64,000 bases of DNA from Strobilurus pachycystidiatus (lineage: Eukaryota; Basidiomycota; Agaricomycetes; Agaricales; Physalacriaceae): assembly GCA_019915135.1 (NCBI GenBank), contig JAHLMK010000002.1, positions 2,976,001 through 3,040,000 on the forward strand. Reading direction: 5' to 3'. Position numbers and translations under genes: made by a program. The notes under the pieces are model-generated. The model saw nothing but the letters and a program-made list of their open reading frames with translations. It searched no databases and had not been told where the DNA came from. Shown in pieces: positions 23,420-34,936 of the stretch (the first letter of the stretch is position 1; each line of letters starts with the position of its first letter).

Positions 23420-23725
23420 CGCACTTAGCCTCCATACGCCTGCCCATTCCCACTCCCTCCACCCTTGCCTCCTCACCCTTTTCTGCCCCGTACGGCATCC
23501 TTAAACTTTATTCTGCTTCCCACTCACCCCTCCCTCTCCTTACCCTTGCATAGTTGACTCTCCCCCCTTCCCCACGCACCTTCACCACGCATTCCCCCCT
23601 CTCCCCCTCTCCCATACGTTCAACCCCTCCACTATGCATTTCCTCTTCCCTCCACTCCACCGCCACGTATCCCCTCCACTCCACCACCACGTATCCCCCT
23701 CCCCCTCCCCCCCCGCCACTCGCTT
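23420..23725. repeat. polypyrimidine low-complexity tract
   Basis: About 300 bp dominated by C and T on the plus strand, with CCACTCCACC- and CCCTCCC-type words and runs of up to eight C's. It lies 3' of the minus-strand gene at 23.9-25.5 kb. Confidence 0.85.
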
Positions 23726-23898
23726 CCGCCGTTCAGTCCTGGGCAACGGTGCGGCGCTGAGTGAGATCCGGCGCGTTCGAGCTGTGCTTTTTCTCTCTCA
23801 GAATTCGAGTTCTCGCGGTGGGGGTTCTTCTATTGAAATATTTGTTGTTATTAAGATCTGTCAAAGGCGATACTGTACATAGGACATACATCCACTAC

Positions 23899-25471
23899 CT
23901 ACACCGTCACTGTGGGTTCACCTTCGACTCGTGAGACGTAGTCTTTGATCTCGGCTGCTACGAGTTTGAACAACCCCGATTTCGAGTTCTCATATTCATG
24001 TTTATCTCCTTTTCTCTTTAGGCTCGCCGCTTTGCTCGTCGTTAGCTCCCAAGGACACTGAGATTCGCAATTGGATTCATTCGCACAGCCACTCCGCCAT
24101 CCTGTCATCGTCTCTGAGTCCTCAACCTCCACCCTCCATGATATGATGCGTTTGCCACTGAGGTGTAAGAACCTGTGATGATTTTTTTGGTTCTCCTTCA
24201 AACTTTCCCTGCACCTCTGCCACGTGCCCAGATAGTCGGCCTGTGTGGGCCTTTTCTGGTACTCCTTTCTTGCTTCATCCACCGCGCTGGTGTCGAGGCG
24301 CATCCAGATGCAAGTACGCATGTTCTCCAGCGTTGGCGGATTGTTGTAGGTAGCTTTATTGAAGACCCACTGCGTGACGAAGTCAATGGAGGACTGCCCA
24401 CTTATTATATAGTCCACGGTTTGAAATAACGGTGGGTTGCTCGGCGAATCATCCGAATGAATTAAGCGAACGTCGTTGAGGTAGATCATTTGTGTGTCAA
24501 GGAAGAAGTTGAGCAAATCCACAAAGTCGTTCCATTTGAGTGCAAGGTCGTTGATCGTGATGAACTTCATATCTGAGATACGAGGCGGCGATCGACCCGA
24601 GACTGGCGTATTTGAATGGTCGACGGACGGGCGTCTTTTCTTGTTGATGAATTTGACTCCATAGGTTTCTCGTTCATCGGAGGTCTTGACCGTCGATAGC
24701 TCAAAGGTAAGAGGTGTCCACTCCATACGCGGCTCTGTGAGCTTTTCTTCCATGAAGCCAATCAACCCTTTGATGTCCAGCGAAGAGGACGTGTCTGTAT
24801 CAAGGGGTAGGAGTCGAATCTCGCTGCCTTTGTCGTTATAATTTCTCTCGTCTGAGGATTGTTAGAGTGGTCCGCAACACTGACTTGACATCGCAGCGCA
24901 CCTTGCTTCCATGTGTGCGTTGATTGCCGCCTCGAGTCCCCGGAAGTCGCCGGAAGTGTGCTGCTACTCGCTCGTGGCTGCTGCCTTAGTCTGCTACTCG
25001 CTTGTAAGTGCTCCGCGTTGCCCTCGTTATCTGTACGCCGGTGAATGGATCTTTTATGTGAGAATGGTGATAGTGAGACGCACATTTCCGGTCAGATGAT
25101 GCCGACGCGAATGGTACTGCCTCCGCCGGTATCCCTTCTCTACTGGGAGGTCCCGTCTTATTGTCCAACTCGCGGTGTGCTATGACTGGGTGCTGTGGAC
25201 TGCAATCATGTATGGACGAGGGACGCTGGGAGCCTTGGTTCTGATGTTTCTCCTTGTCCTCCTGGCTTAGCGTCTTGATGTAGGCCAGTATATCAGGAGG
25301 CATATCTTTAGTGAACGCGTCATTGTTAAGCATCTGGGTTTTTCGATCAGTGCCTAATCCATTCGCAGATTTTCGAGATCTGGTGCATACCTTAGCTAGG
25401 AGTTGTGTTTGATCAGGATTTATGTGCGGGTGAATTAAGGCGTTAGTGAGTGTTGAGTGATTGCTACCCAC
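23899..25471 (-). CDS. hypothetical protein, four exons
   Basis: Exons complement(25471-25391, 25333-25084, 25030-24902, 24851-23899) join in frame to 470 aa; introns are 57, 53 and 50 nt. Not recognised. The N-terminal ~120 residues are polar and probably disordered (KTLSQEDKEKHQNQ). After the last junction (WKQDERNYNDKGSEIRLLPL) the protein looks folded, with segments DLALKWNDFVDLLNFF, DTQMIYLNDVRLI and FVTQWVFNKATYNN. The C-terminus is basic, then ends in VAAEIKDYVSRVEG. No transmembrane segment and no known catalytic motif. It sits between the two paralogues at 20.3 and 26.5 kb, in a region of lineage-specific genes. Confidence 0.65.
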
Positions 25472-25517
25472 CAGGATTTCATCTTATATCGACGGGTCAT
25501 GACAGATGGGCGGTGCT

Positions 25518-25778
25518 TCAAAAATCGACAGTCCATATAAGGGAATCTATACTTCCGTTTACCACAGAGGTCCAGTCCTCAGTACTCACATCCACAGCCG
25601 CAATCAACGTCGACACCGCCCTGAAAGGCTGTGCGCCTTGATCACTGTTCCCTCTTGTTTTCGCGGCAATCCGCGGTTTGTGGCGTAGGATTTCACGCGG
25701 GAGTTGTCCTGCAGAAGACTTCGTATCAGGATTCAGAATCTTGATATGTGTATTGTTTGACAAATTGCTGTGCCCCAT
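25518..25778 (-). pseudogene. possible fragment related to the N-terminus of the 25.5-kb gene
   Basis: An 86-codon frame starts MGHSNLSNNTHIKILNPD. The adjacent gene starts MGSNHSTLTNALIHPHINPD. The similarity over ~20 residues suggests a tandem, now truncated, copy. No continuation through introns was found. Confidence 0.25.
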
Positions 25779-26547
25779 AGCGGATGATTAAAGACAGACG
25801 AGCCACCTGAATTCTCAACGAATCACGAATGCCGAATTTGCCGTGTTGAGGTCCGGCTGGTTAAAGTACCATAGCTCCTCGCGCCTCACATTTTGCAGTA
25901 CACTACATCCTTCACCAGCTTTTGTGATGGGGTCACTGTCCTGCACCGCGCAGGTGACTCATGGAATATCAGCGCCACGGCTTGCCTCTCAGTACTCGCA
26001 ACCGCATGAGCTTCCCACAGAAGACTACCAATGCGGTAATGCAAGCGATACTCCCCCTCGGTGCTCACACCTCTCGGAACGAATGACTTGCTCCAACTTC
26101 CGGTCTCCGTTCGATGTGGGGACGCCGATGTGGCTTCGTGGTGCATGTGTACTTTTGGACGTGATTGTGAGATCCGGTAGAAAAAAACCCTTGAACAAGG
26201 ACTCAAATACGTAGGCACCTGTCAAATGACTGGATAAACGCGCCTGCACATGTTCCGTCGAGTCGGAGTCGGCCAAGAGCGCCACTGCCCGCGGACGAAC
26301 TTGCTGAGCCGCTGAGGAGACTTTTACGGCATCCTCCGTCGACTTGGGGCATGTTTGATTGGATCTCATTGGCATGACTGGGCATCGTTGATCAAACAGC
26401 ACTTCAGGTACACAGATACGTGGGAAATTGAAAATCTCTATAAGAGCTGTGCAGCTGTAGAGCAAATTGGTTCATTTCCTTCCTCCAACCTCCATCTTAA
26501 ACTCACGTTTCCATTCTCACGAATCACCAGTCCTGTGCGCATACATC

Positions 26548-27687
26548 ATGTCCAACCTTGGCAAAGCGAAGGCCGAATCTTCCCACGATGTTGGCGAAGG
26601 ATATCACCCCGCCACACCGATCACTGTCACAACCGCCATGAACGTCACTCTGGTCGTCAGCGCACTTGTCCACGACTGCTGCTATATCTTACGGCTTATC
26701 AACAAGTCTAGGTTTGGCGAGCAAACCTCCTTCTACCTCGAGCCACACATGCTGAGAAGTGCTACGCACTCACTGTGCATCGTGGACAAGTACTCGTTCC
26801 CAACATTCGACAACACGCAGTACTACGATTATGCCTATCCGCCCGCACCAAACGGCGATCCTTGGAAGCTCGCTCGCGACCTCGTTGATTGGCGCAATAT
26901 GATGCTGGGCAGGAGATATGCCTGGCCTGGTTCCCATAATTCAAGTGTGCCAGGTCCACCGCATTTACCAATCGAAGGCAGTCGGTTCGTCAACGAGCGA
27001 GGAGCTGCATTCGATGACCTCATGGAGCAATCTTCGCTGCTCCGCGATGTTCTTGAACACTTCGGTCGAGTCAGGATGCTGTATACAAAGGATGTCGAGA
27101 GTCTGCTCGGGAAGTTGACCGACGTGACCACCGATGGCCTGACAGGTTCAAATCTCAGAAGCCATTCTATCAGCACTGCTGCGCGTTATGAAAATTCCCC
27201 GGCTGATTGGGCGGTGAAGAACACGTTGAGCCGTCTCCGGAGCGCATTGTGCATCGTCGTTGGATCCCACCCACGCGCTCAGCGACAGCTTGTAGATCTC
27301 ACTATCGATGTGCAGAAAGCTCTATGGCTAGACATCGTTGAAGCTCTGCAAAACCTGTCTGCCGTGGCTCGCAGCGATGCGCCAAATCTCCATGCTCGCA
27401 CCCTTTCAACTGCGTATCAGTACACATCATCTGCTGATGAGCTGGTGCTGACGCGTGATATTGTATGCGAGATTCTTCCGGGACCTTCGACTGTCACACT
27501 AAACGGTGCTCTTGTGACGATTAGAAGGACACTCCTTCCAGCTTTGGAGACGACGGACATCCTCAGGCATTCGAAATTAATGCATAACATATGGGGAAAC
27601 CTTTCATCCACCTCTGATAGATCGTCCTTGGAGACGTGTCTCCAATTGACGAAAGAAGTGGTCAATGGAGACATGTGGACAGAATGA
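26548..27687 (+). CDS. hypothetical protein, paralogue of the 20.3-kb gene
   Basis: A single exon encoding 379 aa, starting MSNLGKAKAESS. A TATA-like CTATAAGAG is about 110 bp upstream. It shares the block order of the 20.3-kb protein: TPITVTTAMNVTLVVSALVHD, a SFYLEPHMLRSATHS segment, DPWKLARDLVDWRNMMLGR, and a C-terminal LVLTRDIVCEILPGPSTVTL followed by RRTLLPAL. The open frame extends upstream to 26467, but the shorter start matches the paralogue better. It lacks the 3' intron of its paralogue. Function unknown; no signal peptide. Confidence 0.75.
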   Translation: MSNLGKAKAESSHDVGEGYHPATPITVTTAMNVTLVVSALVHDCCYILRLINKSRFGEQTSFYLEPHMLRSATHSLCIVDKYSFPTFDNTQYYDYAYPPAPNGDPWKLARDLVDWRNMMLGRRYAWPGSHNSSVPGPPHLPIEGSRFVNERGAAFDDLMEQSSLLRDVLEHFGRVRMLYTKDVESLLGKLTDVTTDGLTGSNLRSHSISTAARYENSPADWAVKNTLSRLRSALCIVVGSHPRAQRQLVDLTIDVQKALWLDIVEALQNLSAVARSDAPNLHARTLSTAYQYTSSADELVLTRDIVCEILPGPSTVTLNGALVTIRRTLLPALETTDILRHSKLMHNIWGNLSSTSDRSSLETCLQLTKEVVNGDMWTE

Positions 27688-30188
27688 TACAAGCAAGGGC
27701 AGCCTGCACTACTAGTGATACCTTATTAGTGCTCGTGTACATATAGATTTGTGAACTGACTCTTCACGTATTCAGTACTTTGTACTCATGCAGTTTTGCT
27801 ATGGGAAATGAACATGTATAGCAACGAGGTCGACTATCGAAGAAACAAACGTCAGACCGTAAACAAATGCAAGCGCACAGATAAATGGTGCATGAGGTGG
27901 ACCAGACTGCGCTATCGAGCATCAGAAGATCGGTCGACGCTGGGTACAGATCAGGCGAGGACGATGCTGCTACCGTCTACGCAGAATGTATCGACGAAAC
28001 GCCAAGGGAAGTTTTGGCGCCAGATGCCTGTCCGTCCCATCTCGACGTTGTGACCTCCAGATATAGTTCTATAAATGCCGAGCGATGATGGACGCGTTAG
28101 GAGGGTCCTTTGCCGCGATGAGGCCGAGTCAAACGTCGTTCCCATCCTGTGCAAGAATGAGTCAGTGTGCATATGTCTGTAAGGTTCCGTCTCACCACCA
28201 TGACTCTGAACGCCGAACGCCGAGCGAAGACGACGAACCAATCGACAAGCCAGAGACAACTTGCCGGAGTACCAAAGTATACTCCAAGCGCCAACATGGT
28301 CCCAGGATGTACGCTGGTAGATGGTGCCGCCTCAGGCCCGGCGTTAGTTTCTCCGAATGGTGTCTGACACAGGAAATTGCCAGCATGTGGTGAAGGTCGA
28401 CCGAGAGGGTAAAGTGGCATGTTGCGACAGATCGAACGCCGTCCGTCTTTGGTCTTGGAATGGGTTGTCGTGTAGATCGCTAGATGGCTTCCTCTCACCG
28501 TAAACTTGACAAGACTGGACGCGGAGTAAGACCCCGAAAGTCTAACGAACGACGATGTCAAGCGACGAATGGGTCCAGAGGTACATGGATGGAGAGGATG
28601 ATGGGAGAGTGAGAGATTCGATACCCGTGACAAGTAAGTTTGTCCAGCTACAACGACGGCGAGTTACGACATGACGGGCCACGACAGACTGATGGGCCAA
28701 CGAACGGCCGAGAGAGGTGAGAAGGAGGTCTGCATTCCCAAGACGCCGCCGATTAATCCGCTCCCGCGAGATGCGTATCCATCTGTCCCGCAACTGGACA
28801 CAATTTGACGAGGAATGGAAGGTCGGATCGTGAAGTTATGATCTGCAATTGGCGAGAAACGCGTCGTGCTCACTGCTCAAGACTAGATCAAGAAGGCGTT
28901 GACTGTGAGGCACGGCGACAGGCTAGTTCAAGTACGGTTGGCGGAGATGCGATTCGATTGGGTGGGCGTAGGCCCAAGTTGACGTGCGGGACGGTGGCGA
29001 GGTGACCGGAGCCAAAGCCTGCTACACAATGCGGGTGCGTATTCGACCAGAAGAGTAACGGGGATGACAGAGGGAAGGCCACGCGCCGCCGAGCGGGTGA
29101 TGGATCTGTTAGATAAAGCACTGTTAGCATGAGCAGAGCTGTTTTTGAAGAACGCACCAGAGCCGCCTGTCAAAAAAGCGAGCGAGCGTGGCTCGATGCT
29201 CATGCGTGATTGACCTGCTTCGGACCAGAAGAAGGCGCGAAGACGAACGACGAGGAGAAAAAAGACTGTGGATGTGCGGATTTGGATTTTAAACCATCAA
29301 TACGCTTCGTGGAGACGAGCTGATAATTGAGAAGCTTGATATTATTAATAAGGTCGTTGTCGTGGTTGCGGTTGAAAAGCAAGGGACGTTCGGCTGTCGG
29401 CCCGAAGTATCACCGACTTGAACCGGCAAAGACTTCGGCAGGCATGCACTTCTTGGCTCTTCCTGTTATGTTCGTCTCTCCTCGTTACGAAGGGTCTCGG
29501 TTCCCTGAAACACCAGACGCGAATGCTATCTGGACGCGTCGCTCAGCGGACTGTAGTCGATTGACATCTCAAGCGTGCTCGCGTTCCAGCGTCTCATCGC
29601 ACATCCATACTCGCCCCTTCACCCCTGTGCCGAGGCTATCGCGCCTTACATTCCCTTGTTTTTATAAGAGGAGCAAGCATCTATCCTTCTGCCTGATGGA
29701 CCATCCTTTCGATGATTCTCACTGAGCCTTTCCTGCAAAATTGATCAGATAGGCGGACGGACGGATTTGCCATACTTGGAGCGAAGTGCCTGGGACGTGT
29801 CGCCGCCACGATTCGGTTGGATCAATCTTTTAGGAGTGTACGTGGCTGTGATGTTGTAAATCTGCCCCGTCGCTAAACATTTTGAAGGTCTCCAAGGACC
29901 GACGTTTTGCCTTACGCGTTGGATGATATACTTACGTCTCGTAACCGCAACTCGAAGAAGCGCTAGTGGGTACGTGCATCTCGTCAAAGGTTCTCATCAC
30001 AATGGCGTCGATAGGGAAGCAGTTTTCAGCCTGCTTCATCATTCTCGGACGAAATCCGAGTCCTCCGCGCCGCTAGCGCTGTTCTTGTTGTGCTCAGAAT
30101 TGGTTTGTCGATGCGGACCTTCTCACGACAAATAACGCTCGGATATGTAGGTATGATTACATGATCGATACATCTATCTCTACTGGCA
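27688..30188. other. gene-poor stretch
   Basis: About 2.5 kb with overlapping short frames on both strands. A minus-strand start at 29203 reads MSIEPRSLAFLTGGSG and after a possible 50-nt intron SITRSAARGLP, reminiscent of the TGGxGxIGR turn of short-chain dehydrogenases, but it decays at once. I call no gene here. Confidence 0.35.
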
Positions 30189-31448
30189 TCACCAATCAGC
30201 ATCCGGTTCACTCTGGGAGACTCGTCTCGCAGACCGCTTCTTTTTTGGCGACGTTCCCGCCTTTGGAATCCCCCGCCTCCCATCAGGTTTTTTATGGAAC
30301 AAGTTGATTTCTCGTAGACGTAGAAGCAAGACAGCAAGCACAAGAAGTCGGGGCATCTTCGTGTATTGGCCGTTGTATGAGACCTTTGCGGCGGGCTTCT
30401 TTTGATGGTATTGGGTAGCTTCGGATGGAAGTGCTTTCGAAGCCTTACTAGGCCTTATGTTGACCTTACCGCGTTTCAGCTGGAAGGCGATGTTCGACTT
30501 GTAGTCCGTGACGATGGCATCCGGGCATTTGGCACTGTACGAGTACCTGAAATGTATGGTTACTTGATCAAAGGTCATTCAACGGTGATAGCTCTGCGGC
30601 GCACCGGCGTATCTGGGAGAGTATTGTGGCCAAATTCTTCTTGGCAACGTTTCTCGAATCGATGAGGCTGCGATTGGCGGGTAACTTTTTGATTTTGCTC
30701 CAGGCCTCGATATCGACGATCCCTGGTCTCTGGACCGTAAGGATAAGGAAATTGAACAATATAGAGGTATAACTTGTTTGACCTTCTCCTCGATGATACC
30801 GACAACGAGCTGTGGTAGCTCAAGCGGACTCTCATTGTCTGCCCCTTCATTGTCCGTTATGACTTTGTTGAGATCTCTCAGAAACTCCGCTGCACTTTGC
30901 CACTTCCTATCTATCTTGCAGGCATATACGCCTGTGGGCGTAATGTTCCTTGGGACGAGAATAATCTCGTGATCTTTGCGCTGAGTGCCTGCCCTTAAAT
31001 CATCCCGGTCGATTCCTTGAGCTCGTAGCTCAAAGTTGTAATTGAATTGTTGCAGGGAGTTTGCTGTGGATCCATTATCGAGCTCCAGAGCATAATTGAG
31101 GACATCGACGATGGGAAACAACACATCGGTTGTGTAGTTCTGGCTGCAACATTCTGTCAGCCACACCGTTATATCAGAGTAGAAGGGGAAGCCCTACCCG
31201 ACGTCTTGTTCACTGTAAAGGGTGGGCCCCGAGGCATCATCTAAGACTGTCCAATTGGTCTCCTCGACTGTCCTGGCCCACAATTCACGAGCCCATTTGA
31301 TTACATACGTCGGGAGTGTGGTTGACTCCGTGAGCCTGGTACGACAGGGTTTCACGGCGGGGCCATCGTGCGTCTTTTTGTATGAAGGACCAACGTCTGG
31401 ATGAGTTCTTGGAGTGGGTAGAGGGTCGTCAATTGCGCTCATTGCCAT
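30189..31448 (-). CDS. hypothetical protein, four exons, basic C-terminus
   Basis: Exons complement(31448-31198, 31143-30774, 30729-30584, 30546-30189) join in frame to 374 aa; introns are 54, 44 and 37 nt, the last unusually short. Not recognised. The N-terminal third is polar, ending in WARELWARTVEETNWTVLDD. The middle has FPIVDVLNYALELDNG, RKWQSAAEFLRDLNKVITD and LVVGIIEEKVKQ. The third exon has IEAWSKIKKLPANRSL. The C-terminus is strongly basic (SPKKKRSARRV), possibly a nuclear signal. It lies head-to-head with the kinase-like gene at 31.8 kb, sharing a 331-bp promoter region. Confidence 0.65.
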
Positions 31449-31779
31449 TGCGGAAAGCGTAAACTGCGGCTTTGTAGGTAGGCTTGTATGTTTGGTTGTT
31501 GGGAAGATCGAGCAGTGAGACTGAGGTTACATGATTCATAGTTGACTTTTATAGGACCTCCGCCAGAAAGAGGCTGTATATTGAGATCTGAGGGACAGGA
31601 TTCACAGGTAGGGACGCCGAAGAACAAAGAGAGCTGCACCGCCTGTTGGGTACGACGGCGGTGCAATTTACCGTGGGATTTTACCCTCATCCTGGATGCA
31701 GGGTCCTCGGAGCCGATATATAAGGCCCCTACCTACACAGCGAAATCTAAATCTTTCTGCCCCTTGCGTAATCACTACC

Positions 31780-32929
31780 ATGGCCAACACACCAATCCCT
31801 CTCGAGCAACCAGACGAGATCATTGACTCTTGGCTACCCCACTTTGTCCCCGATGTTCCTCTGGACAGCGATCCACTTTCTCGCCACTGCCGCGAGCTTT
31901 ACGTGCTACGGAACAAAATGCGAGAAAGTCTTCTGCGTCCTGGTTGGAGTTTCTCGTGCCATGTGCAAAACCATCATGGTCCCTCGCCATCATTGCCTGG
32001 GAAAGGGCGCACACTTCCTCGTTTTGCAGCGACAGGCGGCGAATACATCATCACGCTTGAAAAAGCCTTTCGCCCCTTCCATCCCCAACATTACCCAGAC
32101 AGCGCACAGGTCTGGCTGGCAAACGTTCGTCGGCAGCCTGACGACCCTGACACGACATGGGAACACACTGTAGTCAAAATTTACCAGCCGTCCCTCTTCC
32201 AGATCCCGAGCCCCGACGATTTTGATCCGCTCTACCAATTCCCGTTCCAGCGCGCTAAGGCAGAGGCATATCTGTATCAAGCCAAGCTAGTGGATTGGCA
32301 GGGCCGCCCAGTGCCCTACTTCTATGGCCAGTTCAAAGTCAGTCTTTCCTTTCGAATCCTTCGTCAGGAGTAACGGTTTTATGGGCTACTAGGTCAAGAT
32401 GGACAACGATGAACTGGCTCGCGTTCTGCTTTTGGAGCACATTGAAGGTGTCCCTGTCAGCGAATGTGTCCAGGAGATTGCCAAACACCCGGATGAAAAG
32501 AAAGCGGGAATTACTCGGATGGTACGTCTTCATAAATTGCTGGCCGCCACCGTGTGTTCAAGACAGTCATCCCAGGTCCAAAAGATCATGTCAAGCTATG
32601 ATTACTTGAATGGTGCAAAGGTTCTTCATTTGAACATTAAGACAGACCACATGATATGCCGCAGCAACGGGGCCATCATTCTTGTGGATTTTGCTGGGAG
32701 CGCATTTGATGTCGGCGATGAAGTTCGTTACGAGCATGAAGAGCCGTGGTCCGCCGGATATGCCTGTCTCCAACAAATCTCGGAGCAATGGGCGGACTTT
32801 GAGCAATGGGCAAAAACACCCGGTAGCTTGCCTACTGGCCTTCCCTGGCCTCCGAGGGATGACGACGATGAGACGGGGTCAAGCTTCAGCGGAACACAGG
32901 ATTACAGCGCTGAAGACTCGGATGATTGA
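31780..32929 (+). CDS. protein kinase-like protein with degenerate catalytic loop (probable pseudokinase)
   Basis: Exons 31780-32337, 32393-32521 and 32576-32929 join in frame to 346 aa; introns are 55 and 54 nt. A TATA-like GATATATAAGG is ~65 bp upstream of the ATG. The N-lobe has VVKIYQPSLFQ (likely VAIK-type Lys) and AEAYLYQAKLVDW; the hinge region is VLLLEHIEGVPVSE. The catalytic loop reads VLHLNIKTDHMI, where active relatives have H-x-D-x(4)-N, so the Asp is Asn and the Asn is His. The metal-binding motif is VDFAG where relatives have IDFD. The C-terminus is very acidic (PRDDDDETGSS...AEDSDD). It is convergent with and paralogous to the gene at 33.7-34.9 kb. Confidence 0.75.
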
Positions 32930-33667
32930 TGAATTTGGGGATGGTGATGACAAACTAGGGAGCAGTAATCTAGAACTATATAGACTCGCCGTTTGTATTT
33001 CCTCAGCACAAATGAATGGATTCAGGAATATGTTGCGACGCCATGAGAGTTCCATAGCAAAAATCACGTACAAAGGATGCGCGGCACTGACAGCAACCAA
33101 GCTTCACTTCCGCCCTCCCTGGATATTTCGATGTCGGTGTTAGGTGTGCCTAATAGTAATATGACGGACGCGTCGTCAACCCGTTGCCGAAGGAGAGAAT
33201 GGAGGGTCCGGCCGGCTGTCCCAAATTGGAACTGAAGTCCACGTGACTGTCGTTGTTGCTTGAGCCCACACTCTGACTCTATTGTCCTTCGTACTCACAT
33301 TTCAGCAATTTCAGCAAGCCATTCTACTCCTGCGCTCAGCCTCAGCACTTGAACTTGCGTCCATCAATCTGCATTGTCCTATATTCGCATAAGTATAGCG
33401 CACGATATTGGACTCGCGTATCCGGCGAAACATATTCCCTGCAATATGTTAGAGTCAGCGTGTTCGCAATCACGCCTTATCTTTCTCCCTCACTGTAGAG
33501 CGCTTTCGCTAGGGAGATAATTGCTGCAGCAGCTGCATATGTTCATCCGTTCCTTTCTGCTCCGGGCTGCCTTTGTCAAGCTCGCAATTTCATAGACCGC
33601 CACGATAAATACACGATTCATGACTATCGGCATTCTCCTATCTTTCGGTCTACTACTGATACGTTGA
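32930..33667. other. intergenic between convergent kinase-like genes
   Basis: About 740 bp with no coding signal seen. Confidence 0.5.
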
Positions 33668-34891
33668 TTACTTTCCGCCGACCAGTCCGAGTCCTAGTCT
33701 TTCTAAGACAATCTTTGGCGCGCCATCCAACGAATGGGCCTTTGCCCACGCTTTGCACGCATCTTCATGCTTCTTGCAGCAATCGCGGACATGCCCAATT
33801 ACATAATCAACCTCCTCGTCTTCTTCATACTCCTCCTGTCGCACGTTCTTTGGCATCCTGAGCTGCGTTCGATCGAAATCGATGATCACCGCATGCGTAA
33901 CCTTTCCATGTACTTCGCCGAGAATGACATTGCTAGGAACCTCAAGCATGTCGTTGTGCATGACACCCAGCGAGTGCACTATATTGATGGACTCGAGGAG
34001 GTAAGGGATCTGGTGCGACGAAGTTAGCCCGAAAGCTTGTAACTCCCAAACGGCTATGTAGGCTTACCATCTCGGCGGGATTGTCGATTTTCGCTTTACA
34101 TGTATCGCTTTCCAAGGGAATGTCAAATGGATCCTCCTCTTCGGACTCGTCGGGATGCCATTGAGATCCCCAGGCCTGTAAATTGTTGCCGTGAATGTAC
34201 TCCATTACGAGCACGTATGCATCTTCGCCGCACGGCATCGGGATCTGGAATGATCGTTAGTCTGTTTTCGGAATAAGTCGAGTCAAAAAGCGCGCATGCG
34301 TACCTGGGACATCCCAAAGTAGTATGGGACGGCGCCACCTTGCGCGGCGCCCAATGAGACGAAGGCAGCATCTTCCTGGAAAGCGAGGTTTTCCATGGAT
34401 GGGATCGCCACCTCTCTGTAGTACGGCAACGGTAGAAGCGACTCTTGAATGATCTTCAGGACAACTTGTCCCTGACATGCGGCAACAACCTGCCCCTCCA
34501 ACCAGACGTCAGCTACCCACAGCTGGGAAAGCTGTCCGTCTTCGCGGTCAGGGTTGTATGGACGAAGGGCCTTGGCAAGAGTGAGAAAGACCGGGAGACC
34601 ACAAGTTGCGAAGGGAGGAAGTTCGCGGCGAGGATGTGCTTCTGTCTCCGTGGTCATGATGGCGGAGTCCGCTTTCAGGACGATGTTAGACATGATTCTG
34701 TAGTCTTTGGATATCGGAGACGCCATGGCTAGATCCCTTCGCTTTTTGCGCCCATTGCGGAAACGCTCCACAGAATCAGCATCCTTCCAGTCAATGTCGG
34801 AGGCGGGGAACTTGACGACATAGTCCTCGTTGTCGAATTCATATTTGAGCGCAGGCCAGTTTTCGATTGAAGGGAGGGCTGTAACAGTCAT
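33668..34891 (-). CDS. fungal kinase-like protein with intact catalytic residues
   Basis: Exons complement(34891-34304, 34244-34068, 34009-33668) join in frame to 368 aa; introns are 59 and 58 nt. An ATATATAAA box is ~75 bp upstream of the chosen start, MTVTALPSIEN. The segment LTLAKALRPYNPD...LWVADVWL...VLKII matches LEKAFRPFHPQ...VWLANV...VVKIY of the 31.8-kb gene, so they are paralogues. The hinge reads YVLVMEYIHGNNL. The catalytic loop is GVMHNDMLEVPSNVIL (H-x-D, Asn present) and the metal motif is AVIIDFD. No classical glycine-rich loop is visible, as in many atypical fungal kinase-like and APH-like proteins. Substrate unknown. Confidence 0.75.
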
Positions 34892-34936
34892 TCTGAGTGT
34901 GGGAGCCGTCTTGAGCTCGAGTGGGAATGCGTACAA

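Noticed and set aside
28888..29203. Short-chain dehydrogenase-like start (FLTGGSG...SITRSAARGL, minus strand)
   Set aside because: The similarity covers one turn only, needs a guessed intron, and no downstream Rossmann or YxxxK motif follows.
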